Positions 9,011 to 17,271 of a stretch of 64,000 nucleotides of DNA are shown piece after piece. The stretch spans positions 1-64,000 of the forward strand of contig OZ242278.1 in assembly GCA_965207475.1 (NCBI GenBank). Direction: 5' to 3'. Position numbers and translations under genes: made by a program. How positions within the stretch are numbered: the stretch's first letter is position 1; each line of letters begins with the position of its first letter. The stretch comes from WTFY01 sp011523795 (GTDB taxonomy: Bacteria > Pseudomonadota > Gammaproteobacteria > UBA4575). The notes beneath the pieces are model-generated. The model made no database searches, was not told the origin of the DNA, and saw only the letters and a program-made list of their open reading frames with translations.

Positions 9011-10026
9011 AAACGCTGCACTGTTTTATGTTGACCATGCTGTTGGGACTCCCTCCCGCAGTCCATGCGGGCACGATCACCACGTCAGAAATCGTGGAGC
9101 GCACGGGCGATGCGGCCCTGGCGTGCATGCGCTGGATGCCCGTCGGGGTGTGTTTCTGGCTGCGCTGCTCGCTGTCCGGCTGCAGGGTCAAGAGCTCGCT
9201 CAAGGTGGGTCATTACCTGCCGGATGCGGTGGTCACAAGCTACAACGAGCTGGGCGGCAATCCGTGGGAGGAGATTCGCGCGGTCCTGGGGCCGGTACAG
9301 GAGGCTGCGGCCGCAGGACTTCTTGCAGGTCTGCCGGGCGTGGCGCCCGGCAGTGCCGGCAACCGCACCCGGGGCGGGCCAGGCCTGCGCGAGCACCGCA
9401 ACCTGGTGTTTCGGGAGGTGGACGTGATCGGCCACCCACTGTCCACCCTGTCCGGACTCGTGGCCAATGCCGGTTACCTGTGCAATGCACAGACCCGTCC
9501 CCTCTTTCCCTATTTCCTGTCGACGCTCGATGCGCTCGCCTGGCGCACGGGCGTCCCGGAAATGCTATATCCGGCAAGCCTGGTTCCCGGGCTTCGCGAG
9601 ATCGGGTCCTGGCCGGGGCAGACCTGGGGCAGCGTGTATCCCCGCACAGGCTGGGTGATCCAGGCCGAGGAGCCCAAGGCGGCCGCCGTGGCCGCACAGC
9701 GTGGCGCGGACATCGTCACCCGCACCCACCAGCCCCATGTCTACGTGCCGATGACTGGCAGGTCCGGGTCCGGACAGAAGGTCTGGCGGCCCGATCCCCT
9801 GCTTGAGGACGACCCCGACACCGGGGAGTGGCAGATGCTTCACCCGAAACCGGAGTCCTCCTGCGGCCTGTTCGGGGTCAACGACCTGGCCAGCCAGGCC
9901 GGCTGGGGTGGCGGGCGGGTCGATGCCGGAGGGGATTACGTCTGGAGCCTGTGGCGGCCCTACAGCTGCTGCAGGGACCGCGGTTCCTTCCTGTTCGAGG
10001 TACGCTGGACTTCCTATCCTCCATGA
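9007..10026 (+). CDS. ICE conjugation protein, TIGR03756 (PFL_4710-like, TraU-like)
   Basis: 339 residues with a signal peptide (cleavage near residue 21, VHAG) and many cysteines. Landmarks are CMRWMPVGVCFWLRC near the start, VDVIGHP in the middle and a C-terminal aromatic/cysteine stretch (YVWSLWRPYSCCRDRG). These match the TraU-like family of genomic-island conjugation systems, periplasmic proteins needed for mating-pair stabilisation and dependent on disulfide formation. The start at 9007 overlaps the previous stop (ATGA). The next gene begins four bases before its end. Confidence 0.86.
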   Translation: MKTLHCFMLTMLLGLPPAVHAGTITTSEIVERTGDAALACMRWMPVGVCFWLRCSLSGCRVKSSLKVGHYLPDAVVTSYNELGGNPWEEIRAVLGPVQEAAAAGLLAGLPGVAPGSAGNRTRGGPGLREHRNLVFREVDVIGHPLSTLSGLVANAGYLCNAQTRPLFPYFLSTLDALAWRTGVPEMLYPASLVPGLREIGSWPGQTWGSVYPRTGWVIQAEEPKAAAVAAQRGADIVTRTHQPHVYVPMTGRSGSGQKVWRPDPLLEDDPDTGEWQMLHPKPESSCGLFGVNDLASQAGWGGGRVDAGGDYVWSLWRPYSCCRDRGSFLFEVRWTSYPP

Positions 10027-11363
10027 TCCTGTCGCACGCCTTCCGAATCCTTCTGCTGCCGGCACTCGTCATGATCAGCCAGGGTGCCGGTGCCGTGGCT
10101 GCACCGACCGAGGACAGCCTGTGGTACTACGAGATCGGCGGTGCGCAACCGGTCTCGGCACCGCCCAACCCTTCGGTGGTCTCGGTCACGCTGGGCGGTT
10201 CGGCCCAGCTCAGTGCAGGCTACAGTTGCGGCAAGTTCGACCCCGTGGCTGCCGTCACGAATACGCTCAACGAGATCGGGGCGGGCGTGGACCGCATGAT
10301 GGGCGCGATGACCGCAGCGGCCACCAGTGCCATCGCCGCACTGCCTGCGCTGATCCTGCAACGTGCCAACCCGGGACTGTGCGACCTGTTCCAGAATGCC
10401 CTGATCAAGGCCGAGGAAACGCTGAGCCTGGCCACCAAGTCCTGCGAGCAGATGGAGGCGGAGATCGCACAGGGCAAGAACCCCTATGCCGATCTCATCG
10501 TCCTGTCCAAGGGCAACGACTGGAAAGCGCAGATGGGGGTCGGCGGCAATGATGCCGTCACCGCCAAGCAGTCGGTGGAAGCCGCTAACGGCGACAACGG
10601 GATTCCCTGGATCGGTGGTCAGGCTGGCGGCAGCGGCCAGCCGGTGCTGGAGTTCACCGGAGACATCGTCGAGGCCGGCTACAACCTACAGATGAACCGG
10701 GCCCTCACGGACACGAGTCCCGCACCAGCTTCCTCTCCTGCACGACTGTCCAAGATCTGGGCCTCGCCAGGACAGGCCCGGGACTGGACCGTGGACGTGG
10801 TGGGCGAGAACATCGTCACCACCTGCGACACCTGCCGCAAGGACAGCATCCCGGGCACGGGCCTGCTGCCGAGGCTCTTCGAGGAGTCCGCCGCCGTCAC
10901 CACCGGACTGCAAAACCTGGTGCAGGGCACGGCCCCGCTGACCCTGGCCAGTCTCAAGCCGGTCCATGCACCCGGAATCGCCTTGACACGGCAGGTGATC
11001 GAGGCCATCCGCGAGATGCCGGCCTCCGAGCAGAGTCTGGTCATGGACCGCCTGGTTGCCGAGATCAGCACGGCCCGCACGGTGGAGAAGGCCCTCTATG
11101 CCCGCAGGCTCCTGCTGTCCGGACGCCAGGTGCCCGAGGTCTATGCCACGCAGGTTGCCCGCGAGCATGCCGACCAGTCGATCGCGGAACTCGACCGCGA
11201 GATCGAGAGCCTGCTGTTCGAGACCCGCGCGCGAAAGGAGATTGTGTCCGCCACCGTCACCACCCTGCTGGAGCGCGCCGCAGCGAGAAGGCAGGGCTCG
11301 CTTACCGTGCCCGATGTGCCGGTCCTCGACTCCCGGCCGCTGCAAGGCGGGCGTGTCCGCTGA
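10023..11363 (+). CDS. ICE conjugation protein, TIGR03755 (PFL_4711-like, TraH-like position)
   Basis: 446 residues, Sec signal peptide (about 1-26) and a mature protein starting with a WYYEIGGAQPVS block followed by GYSCGKFDP, both recognisable in the TIGR03755 family. A hydrophobic helix-like segment (about 85-115, MMGAMTAAATSAIAALPA) and a CDTC pair (about 272-275) follow. The gene occupies the position of TraH in F-like operons, and a similar periplasmic pilus-assembly role is inferred. A long charged helical C-terminus (about 370-430) may be coiled coil. Intact, and coupled to both neighbours. Confidence 0.83.
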   Translation: MILSHAFRILLLPALVMISQGAGAVAAPTEDSLWYYEIGGAQPVSAPPNPSVVSVTLGGSAQLSAGYSCGKFDPVAAVTNTLNEIGAGVDRMMGAMTAAATSAIAALPALILQRANPGLCDLFQNALIKAEETLSLATKSCEQMEAEIAQGKNPYADLIVLSKGNDWKAQMGVGGNDAVTAKQSVEAANGDNGIPWIGGQAGGSGQPVLEFTGDIVEAGYNLQMNRALTDTSPAPASSPARLSKIWASPGQARDWTVDVVGENIVTTCDTCRKDSIPGTGLLPRLFEESAAVTTGLQNLVQGTAPLTLASLKPVHAPGIALTRQVIEAIREMPASEQSLVMDRLVAEISTARTVEKALYARRLLLSGRQVPEVYATQVAREHADQSIAELDREIESLLFETRARKEIVSATVTTLLERAAARRQGSLTVPDVPVLDSRPLQGGRVR

Positions 11364-11727
11364 TCCGCGCATGCGCCGGTCGGGCCTGGTGCTTTTCACC
11401 GCCGTGGCCGTGTTGCTGGCGGTGCTGGCCGGCACCCTGCTCATGCACCGCCTGCAGATCGAGTCCGTGCAGTCCGTACGCCAGGGTCTGCAGGAATGGC
11501 AGCCCGTCCTGACGGGCATGCGCGTTGCCGCGATCCTCCTGGTCGCGCTGGGCTGGAACCGCCTGCTCGCCGTGCTCGCCAGTACAGGCATCCTCCATCC
11601 TGCAAGGGCAGGGCCGCTCACTGCACTGCGCGCACGCATCGTCCTCTGGCTGGTTGGGCTGGAACTGGTGCTCGGACAGGGCCTACCGGCCCGCATCATG
11701 CAGCTTGCCGCAGGCCAGGCATCATGA
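11353..11727 (+). CDS. Small membrane protein of the ICE conjugation cluster
   Basis: About 124 residues from a GTG at 11353 that overlaps the previous gene and has AAGG six bases upstream; an ATG at 11371 is the alternative. Three hydrophobic segments (about residues 9-28, 52-72 and 93-112) are separated by short basic loops. I do not recognise a named family with certainty. A small polytopic protein lies at this position, between the TIGR03755 and TraG genes, in several genomic-island clusters. Its stop overlaps the TraG start by four bases, which supports co-translation and membership of the transfer apparatus. Confidence 0.65.
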   Translation: MSADPRMRRSGLVLFTAVAVLLAVLAGTLLMHRLQIESVQSVRQGLQEWQPVLTGMRVAAILLVALGWNRLLAVLASTGILHPARAGPLTALRARIVLWLVGLELVLGQGLPARIMQLAAGQAS

Positions 11728-13289
11728 GCGTCGACAGCTATCTCGAGCTCTTCACCACCCTGTTCGGCTGGACCTTCTACGGTATCCTGTGGGACGTGCT
11801 GGTCAGCACCGGCATCGTCTACCTGCCGTTCCTGGGGATCCTGGTCGATCACTGGCGCGAACCGGCCCAGGGGTCGCAGCCGGAACTGGCCGCCGGCCTG
11901 TCACTGCGGCGCATGGAGATCGAGCTGTTCATTGCGCTGCTGGTGGTGGTCCTGGCAGGCCAGCCAGCCGCCCTGACGCCACTGAATGCCGCCACCCTGT
12001 CCTACACGCCACCGCCCACCCTGCAGCATCCGGCCCCGGTCACGGCCACCGTGGCCGCACCGCAGAGCACCTACGGCACGACCGGCTTTACCGGCACCGT
12101 GGCGACCGTCAACGTGCCCGTCTGGTGGTACGGGGTGATTGCACTGAGTTCGGGTCTGAACCACGCCATCGTCGAGGGCCTGCCGAGCATATCGGACATG
12201 CGCACCTACGAGCAGCAGGCGCGCCTGGCGACCATTGCCGACCCGCGGCTGCGCCAGGAGGTCAGCGAGTTTTTCAGCCAGTGCTATATCCCGGCACGCT
12301 CCCGGTACCGGGCCCGGCGTCCGGACACGCCTGCCGTCCAGGGCATCCTGGCCACCTACGGGGCCGATGACCCGGACTGGATGGGCTCCCACGTGTATCG
12401 CGATACACCAGGGTATTACGATACGCTGCGCCCGGTGCATGCGGTCGCAGGCTGGCCCTACAATGCGGCCCGGGACACGGAATACGATCCGGCTGCACCG
12501 CCTGCCTGGGGCAAGCCGACCTGCAAGCAGTGGTGGGAAGACTCCGCCATCGGGCTTCGGGAAAAACTGGTCAATGAGGCGGATGCCATCTCCGCCGGGT
12601 TCTCCGGCCTGGTGGTAGCTCTCGCACCGGCACTGGCCGGCGAACGGCAAGACGATGCCGTGGCCCGGACCGTACTCACCAACGCGCCACCGTCCTGGTC
12701 GAGCAACGAGCTGCTCGTGCATAACGCATCCGGCCCGGGACTGGTCAGCTCCGCAGGCTCCGCCATCAAGAGCGGGCTTGCTGCAGGCGGCATTATCACA
12801 GCCTCGGCCCTGTTCTCGGTCACCATGACTGCCGTGCTCCAGGCTCTGCCCATGCTGCAGGCGATCATCCTGCTGGGCATCTATGCGCTGCTGCCGCTGA
12901 TGGTGGTGTTGTCCCGGTATTCCATCTCCATGATGGTTGTAGGGGCCATGGCGGTCTTCACCGTCAAGTTCTGGAGTGTGCTGTGGTACCTGGCAATGTG
13001 GGTGGACCAGAACCTGATCCTCTCCATGTACCCGGACGTCAATATCTTCCTGCAGGTGTTCGCCAATCCCGGCGAACACGACTTCAAGCGCATGCTGCTG
13101 AACATGATCACCACCGGCCTCTACCTGGGGCTACCGCTGCTGTGGAGCGTCATGATGGCCTGGGCGGGAATCCGGGCCGGGCAGTCACTGGAACATGCGA
13201 TGCAGTCGCTCAGTGCACCGGTTCACGATGCGGGCCGGCAGGGTGGGATCTTCGGGAAGACTGCGGTAGTACGGGGTGTAAAGAGGTAA
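11724..13289 (+). CDS. Conjugation protein with TraG N-terminal-like region (mating-pair stabilisation)
   Basis: 521 residues. The N-terminal MSVDSYLELFTTLFGWTFYG is the hallmark of TraG-N-like proteins of genomic-island systems. Hydrophobic helices occur at about 12-35 and 60-75, and again at about 350-375, 385-410 and 455-480, with a long periplasmic region between. It is predicted to be an inner-membrane protein for mating-pair stabilisation; it has no Walker motifs and is not the TraG/TraD coupling ATPase. It closes the operon: no further transfer gene, relaxase or coupling protein follows before the toxin-antitoxin genes, so the visible set covers the mating pore only. Confidence 0.85.
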   Translation: MSVDSYLELFTTLFGWTFYGILWDVLVSTGIVYLPFLGILVDHWREPAQGSQPELAAGLSLRRMEIELFIALLVVVLAGQPAALTPLNAATLSYTPPPTLQHPAPVTATVAAPQSTYGTTGFTGTVATVNVPVWWYGVIALSSGLNHAIVEGLPSISDMRTYEQQARLATIADPRLRQEVSEFFSQCYIPARSRYRARRPDTPAVQGILATYGADDPDWMGSHVYRDTPGYYDTLRPVHAVAGWPYNAARDTEYDPAAPPAWGKPTCKQWWEDSAIGLREKLVNEADAISAGFSGLVVALAPALAGERQDDAVARTVLTNAPPSWSSNELLVHNASGPGLVSSAGSAIKSGLAAGGIITASALFSVTMTAVLQALPMLQAIILLGIYALLPLMVVLSRYSISMMVVGAMAVFTVKFWSVLWYLAMWVDQNLILSMYPDVNIFLQVFANPGEHDFKRMLLNMITTGLYLGLPLLWSVMMAWAGIRAGQSLEHAMQSLSAPVHDAGRQGGIFGKTAVVRGVKR

Positions 13290-13341
13290 AGGCCTGCGCG
13301 ATTGCAGCCAGATGCGTGTCCGGGCAGACGGGATACCTGGA

Positions 13342-13626
13342 TCAGACGACGATGCGTTCGATGTTGATCTTTTGCTCCAGATCACGCGATTGGGCGAGGT
13401 CGAAGGCCAATTGCATGCCAAGCCAGGTCTCTGGCGTAGAGCCGAACGCCTTTGACAGCCGATACGCCATTTCAATAGAAACGGACGCCTTTTCGTTGAC
13501 CAGATGGGAAAGCGTCTGGCGACCGACTCCAAGCCGCCTAGCGCCTTCCGAAATCGACAAGGCCAACGGCTTCAAACAATCTTCCCGCACAATGGCACCG
13601 GGGTGAACCGGGTTTTTCATTACCAT
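13342..13626 (-). CDS. higA: HigA-type antitoxin (HTH)
   Basis: 94 residues beginning MVMKNPVHPGAIVREDCLKP, the usual start of HigA/VapI antitoxins, followed by an XRE-type helix-turn-helix at about 24-46 (ISEGARRLGVGRQTLSHLVN). It neutralises the HigB toxin encoded just upstream and represses the operon. A GGAGG ribosome site lies seven bases before the ATG at 13626. The toxin-first order and the 11-base gap between genes are normal for higBA. Two such genes on a mobile element act to stabilise it. Confident family call. Confidence 0.9.
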   Translation of the reverse strand: MVMKNPVHPGAIVREDCLKPLALSISEGARRLGVGRQTLSHLVNEKASVSIEMAYRLSKAFGSTPETWLGMQLAFDLAQSRDLEQKINIERIVV

Positions 13627-13637
13627 ATCAGGGCCTC

Positions 13638-13922
13638 CTAGTGGTAATCCAGATAGTCGACATCCATCGCGTGTCCATCCTCGAACCGGAAGGTCACCCG
13701 CCAGTTGGCTGAGACGGAAACGGTATATCGCCCCTTCATTGCGCCTTTGAGTGGATGCAACCTGAAACCGGGAATATCCATTCCACTTGGGCTGCTGCTT
13801 CGGTCCAGCGCAGTCAGGATACGCAACAGCTTCGAAACATGACCCTGCGCCACCCGTGCCGTGCGTCCTTCCTCATACAATTCTTTCAGGCCGCTATGCC
13901 GGAACGATTTGATCACAGTCAC
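13638..13922 (-). CDS. higB: HigB-type toxin (RelE fold mRNA interferase)
   Basis: About 92-94 residues with the HigB signature: IKSFRHSGLKELYEEG at the start, DIPGFRLHPLKGAMKGRYTVSVSANWRVTF in two consecutive blocks, and the C-terminal DVDYLDYH. HigB is a ribosome-dependent mRNA endonuclease of the RelE superfamily. The frame opens at a GTG (13922); the second GTG at 13916 would give the usual family start IKSFRH and is slightly more likely. It is the first gene of the operon, with a palindrome just upstream as a likely HigA operator. Confidence 0.9.
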   Translation of the reverse strand: MTVIKSFRHSGLKELYEEGRTARVAQGHVSKLLRILTALDRSSSPSGMDIPGFRLHPLKGAMKGRYTVSVSANWRVTFRFEDGHAMDVDYLDYH

Positions 13923-13930
13923 AGTGTACG

Positions 13931-13944
13931 GTGTCTATCGACAC
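13931..13944. promoter_or_regulatory. Palindrome upstream of higBA, likely HigA operator
   Basis: GTGTC-TATC-GACAC is a perfect inverted repeat nine bases upstream of the higB start, where HigA-type antitoxins commonly bind to repress their own operon. The role is inferred from position and symmetry. Confidence 0.5.
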
Positions 13945-14131
13945 TAGTCAATACTGAACAGATCCGGGCCCGCTGTCGCACACCCGCATCGTCATGCACA
14001 TCGTCATGCGCATCGACGGGCAGGTACGGACGGGCAGTTTAGCCACTACCATGCTGACGACAACCGTCTATCGGGGGGCTTTTTTGGCGACTTATATACA
14101 TAATGGAAAGAGAAAGCAGAGAGAAGAGAGA
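13945..14131 (+). other. Region preceding the type II-C array (possible leader)
   Basis: 187 bases between the higBA operator and the first repeat. The first part carries short direct repeats of ATCGTCATGC(A/G)CATCG; the part next to the array turns AT/purine-rich (GGAAAGAGAAAGCAGAGAGA). If the array is read left to right this is the leader side where new spacers enter. No canonical promoter is obvious. Confidence 0.4.
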
Positions 14132-16013
14132 ATTGTAGATTGCGGTCAGGCTCAGTTCAGATACACTCGCGACTGGGACGGGGAGTACACAGGGTAAATT
14201 GTAGATTGCGGTCAGGCTCAGTTCAGATACACTTCGTTTCCGGCGCCGTGATGCTCATGCTTGATTGTAGATTGCGGTCAGGCTCAGTTCAGATACACTG
14301 CTGCCGCTGAGGCAATGGAGAGGTTATCCATTGTAGATTGCGGTCAGGCTCAGTTCAGATACACTTTTTCATCTGTGTCAGGTGGTGGTGCAGCGATTGT
14401 AGATTGCGGTCAGGCTCAGTTCAGATACACTTTGTACTTAGACATCAACTCTGCCAAATCAATTGTAGATTGCGGTCAGGCTCAGTTCAGATACACTCAA
14501 ATACCGGATGCGGAGATTGTTATTCACATTGTAGATTGCGGTCAGGCTCAGTTCAGATACACTCATGAACACGGACCTGTCCCGCAGCACCGTATTGTAG
14601 ATTGCGGTCAGGCTCAGTTCAGATACACTGCGCCCTGCGGCGAATCCTGCTGGGCTAACATTGTAGATTGCGGTCAGGCTCAGTTCAGATACACTCATGA
14701 GCAACCCCACCCCCGACAACCTCGTATTGTAGATTGCGGTCAGGCTCAGTTCAGATACACTACCGCCCCGATCTACGTTGCCAACCAGTTATTGTAGATT
14801 GCGGTCAGGCTCAGTTCAGATACACTAATGGACGTATACGGGAAAGACCCGAGGAAATTGTAGATTGCGGTCAGGCTCAGTTCAGATACACTAGGGGCAC
14901 CAGCGATGAGACGCCCCAGTCGATTGTAGATTGCGGTCAGGCTCAGTTCAGATACACTTGCTGCATACGTCCGGCCTGCAGTTGGATTATTGTAGATTGC
15001 GGTCAGGCTCAGTTCAGATACACTTCGGAGTAACGGACAATGAACTGCCCGAGCATTGTAGATTGCGGTCAGGCTCAGTTCAGATACACTCGCAGGCTGC
15101 GAAAGAAGGGGTCCAGATACATTGTAGATTGCGGTCAGGCTCAGTTCAGATACACTCCTGCAGCACCAGGGAGCGACTGATCGCCCATTGTAGATTGCGG
15201 TCAGGCTCAGTTCAGATACACTACGACGTGACCCATGCCTCGGTCTGGGACGATTGTAGATTGCGGTCAGGCTCAGTTCAGATACACTAACCTACCTGGC
15301 CCACGTGAGGGAGTACAAATTGTAGATTGCGGTCAGGCTCAGTTCAGATACACTTTTGGATATTTAGGATGTAACACAGTATGAATTGTAGATTGCGGTC
15401 AGGCTCAGTTCAGATACACTCAAGTACGTCAAGGAGGCTGGCCGCAACATATTGTAGATTGCGGTCAGGCTCAGTTCAGATACACTGAAAGTACGTTTTT
15501 CACGTTACAACAAATGATTGTAGATTGCGGTCAGGCTCAGTTCAGATACACTCATATACCGCCCACACCCGTACCTATTGAAATTGTAGATTGCGGTCAG
15601 GCTCAGTTCAGATACACTCCACAACAATTGAGACAATGATAATTGTTAATTGTAGATTGCGGTCAGGCTCAGTTCAGATACACTTCGATGTGCAGGATGA
15701 CGGCGCGCTGCGAGATTGTAGATTGCGGTCAGGCTCAGTTCAGATACACTCATCCCGGCCCGGTACGTGACCGGGGCCGATTGTAGATTGCGGTCAGGCT
15801 CAGTTCAGATACACTCTCCGGCTTCTGGTTTGCAACAAGGTTGGCATTGTAGATTGCGGTCAGGCTCAGTTCAGATACACTCCGTTCAAGAAAATCCCCA
15901 ACCCTGTTCGGATTGTAGATTGCGGTCAGGCTCAGTTCAGATACACTTATCCAAGTACTTTGCGCGGATACATGCGCATTGTAGATTGCGGTCAGGCTCA
16001 GTTCAGATACACT
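14132..16013 (+). CRISPR. Type II-C CRISPR array, 29 repeats / 28 spacers
   Basis: Twenty-nine 36-base repeats (start ATTGTAGATTGCGGTCAG, end CTCAGTTCAGATACACT) with 30-base spacers, two of them 29 bases (those before the repeats at 14791 and 15780). By eye all repeats are identical. Repeat length and the ATTGTAG beginning match type II-C arrays. The strand is assigned from the tracrRNA anti-repeat, which folds best against plus-strand repeats and is followed by a terminator; the array is then transcribed against the cas genes, as in other II-C loci. The repeat ends in TACACT, with TTGCGG 16 bases upstream, so each repeat may carry its own promoter as in Neisseria. The open frames across the array are repeat artefacts. 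Confidence 0.97.
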
Positions 16014-16048
16014 ATAGCCTGTATAAGCTACTGATATTAAAGGGGACC

Positions 16049-16387
16049 TTAGAATATGGATAGTTGTTTTGGTGCTTGTTCTGTCGGAATACACTTTGAA
16101 CCATGATAGACTTGCATCCTTTCAAATTGCTTCTCTGTTATCTTTAAAATGCGTACTTCCCCCTTTGGGGGGAGTGTCTTTTTTATTCTTTTGCAGTGTA
16201 CTTCTGCACTTTCATCACTGGCACAGTGTCTAGTGTAAACGGAGTACTGCAGCATTACAAAGCCGTCTGCCATTAGTCTTTTGCGAAATCTACTGTACTG
16301 GAATCGGTCAGATTTGGTTTCGGTTGGGAGGTCAAAAAGAACCATGGTCCACAAACTTCGAAATCCTCCGAAAATGATTTCAGTCAT
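16049..16387 (-). CDS. cas2: Cas2 endoribonuclease-fold adaptation protein (type II)
   Basis: 112 residues, with a ferredoxin-fold start LWTMVLFDLPTETKSDRFQYS including the conserved Asp of Cas2 proteins, then FRKRLMADGFVMLQYSVYTR. Cas2 forms the Cas1-Cas2 integrase complex that inserts new spacers. The gene ends 35 bases from the last repeat and its start overlaps the cas1 stop by four bases. The N-terminal extension before LWTMVLFD is common in II-C Cas2 proteins. Intact and of normal length. Confidence 0.95.
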   Translation of the reverse strand: MTEIIFGGFRSLWTMVLFDLPTETKSDRFQYSRFRKRLMADGFVMLQYSVYTRHCASDESAEVHCKRIKKTLPPKGEVRILKITEKQFERMQVYHGSKCIPTEQAPKQLSIF

Positions 16388-17271
16388 GCTAAAGCAGGAA
16401 TAGTCAGCTTACCTTTATGTGTTTCCAACACTTTGCGCAAACTAGCGCAATAGACTGCTAGTGCGCTCATGCAGGGGAGCTTGCGTTTTTTGATTAAAAC
16501 AGGAGCACTGAGTACTGTAAGTAAATCATTTTTTGCATTTCTATCCAATCCATTGAATGTATCGGCTTGTGACAATTTTGCGACACACCGATCTATCAAC
16601 GGCCTTAGTGGTTCCATTACATCATCAGCCAAACAAAAAACATTGTATTGGTTATGATGATGTATGCCGAAAGCAGGATGTAGCCCTGCACTCATGAGTG
16701 CACGAGAACATGCTGTCCGAACCAGACTGTACCCATAATTCAGAAGAATATTTACATCATTTGACCCACTCTGATCCCGTTTAAAATCTTTGCCAAAAAG
16801 AGATTTGAAGTAGATTCGAGATGCTTGGGATTCATGGTTAGCCGTATCATTCAGTGGCACTGTTTTTGCTAGTCGTTGCAGCCTAGCACTTGTAATCCCG
16901 TGAACTGAAGTGAGTACTGCCAACTGCGTGTAGATTTTTGCTCGAATGATTTGCTGCCAAATAATGTGATGTACTTGTTCTGGTGTTGACGCTTGCATGC
17001 GCATAATCCTGCCTTGAGTTGCATGAGCATCGAGTGGTAAAAGTAGGGAGGCAGGGAGGTGTTTTTCATCCGTGACAATGAGTGCAATGTTTTGTTTGGC
17101 ACAGTGTCGAAATACGCTTTGACTGCACGTAATCTGTGGATTGTCCAGAATTAAAAAAGCGATATCATCAAAAGGGATACTGTGTTTGCCTTCCTCATTT
17201 AGGACGATCAACTGGTTAAAATTGACTCGAAGATGTGCTTCTGAAGAAATTTCTATAGTTCTACGAATCAT
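16384..17271 (-). CDS. cas1: Cas1 spacer integrase (type II)
   Basis: 295 residues, the usual size of type II Cas1. The metal-binding residues are visible: Glu147 (NHESQASRIYF), His in GIHHHNQYNVF (about 204-206) and Asp/Glu in LADDVMEPLRP (about 216-220). Cas1 catalyses integration of protospacers at the leader end. Overlaps of four bases with cas9 upstream and cas2 downstream indicate a single cas9-cas1-cas2 operon and full translational coupling. No csn2 or cas4 is present, which assigns subtype II-C. Confidence 0.96.
   Translation of the reverse strand: MIRRTIEISSEAHLRVNFNQLIVLNEEGKHSIPFDDIAFLILDNPQITCSQSVFRHCAKQNIALIVTDEKHLPASLLLPLDAHATQGRIMRMQASTPEQVHHIIWQQIIRAKIYTQLAVLTSVHGITSARLQRLAKTVPLNDTANHESQASRIYFKSLFGKDFKRDQSGSNDVNILLNYGYSLVRTACSRALMSAGLHPAFGIHHHNQYNVFCLADDVMEPLRPLIDRCVAKLSQADTFNGLDRNAKNDLLTVLSAPVLIKKRKLPCMSALAVYCASLRKVLETHKGKLTIPALA

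Noticed and set aside
14132..16013. Long open frames rich in the peptide IVDCGQAQFRYT across the CRISPR array
   Set aside because: They are translations of the 36-base repeats; 66-base periodicity keeps them open. Not genes.
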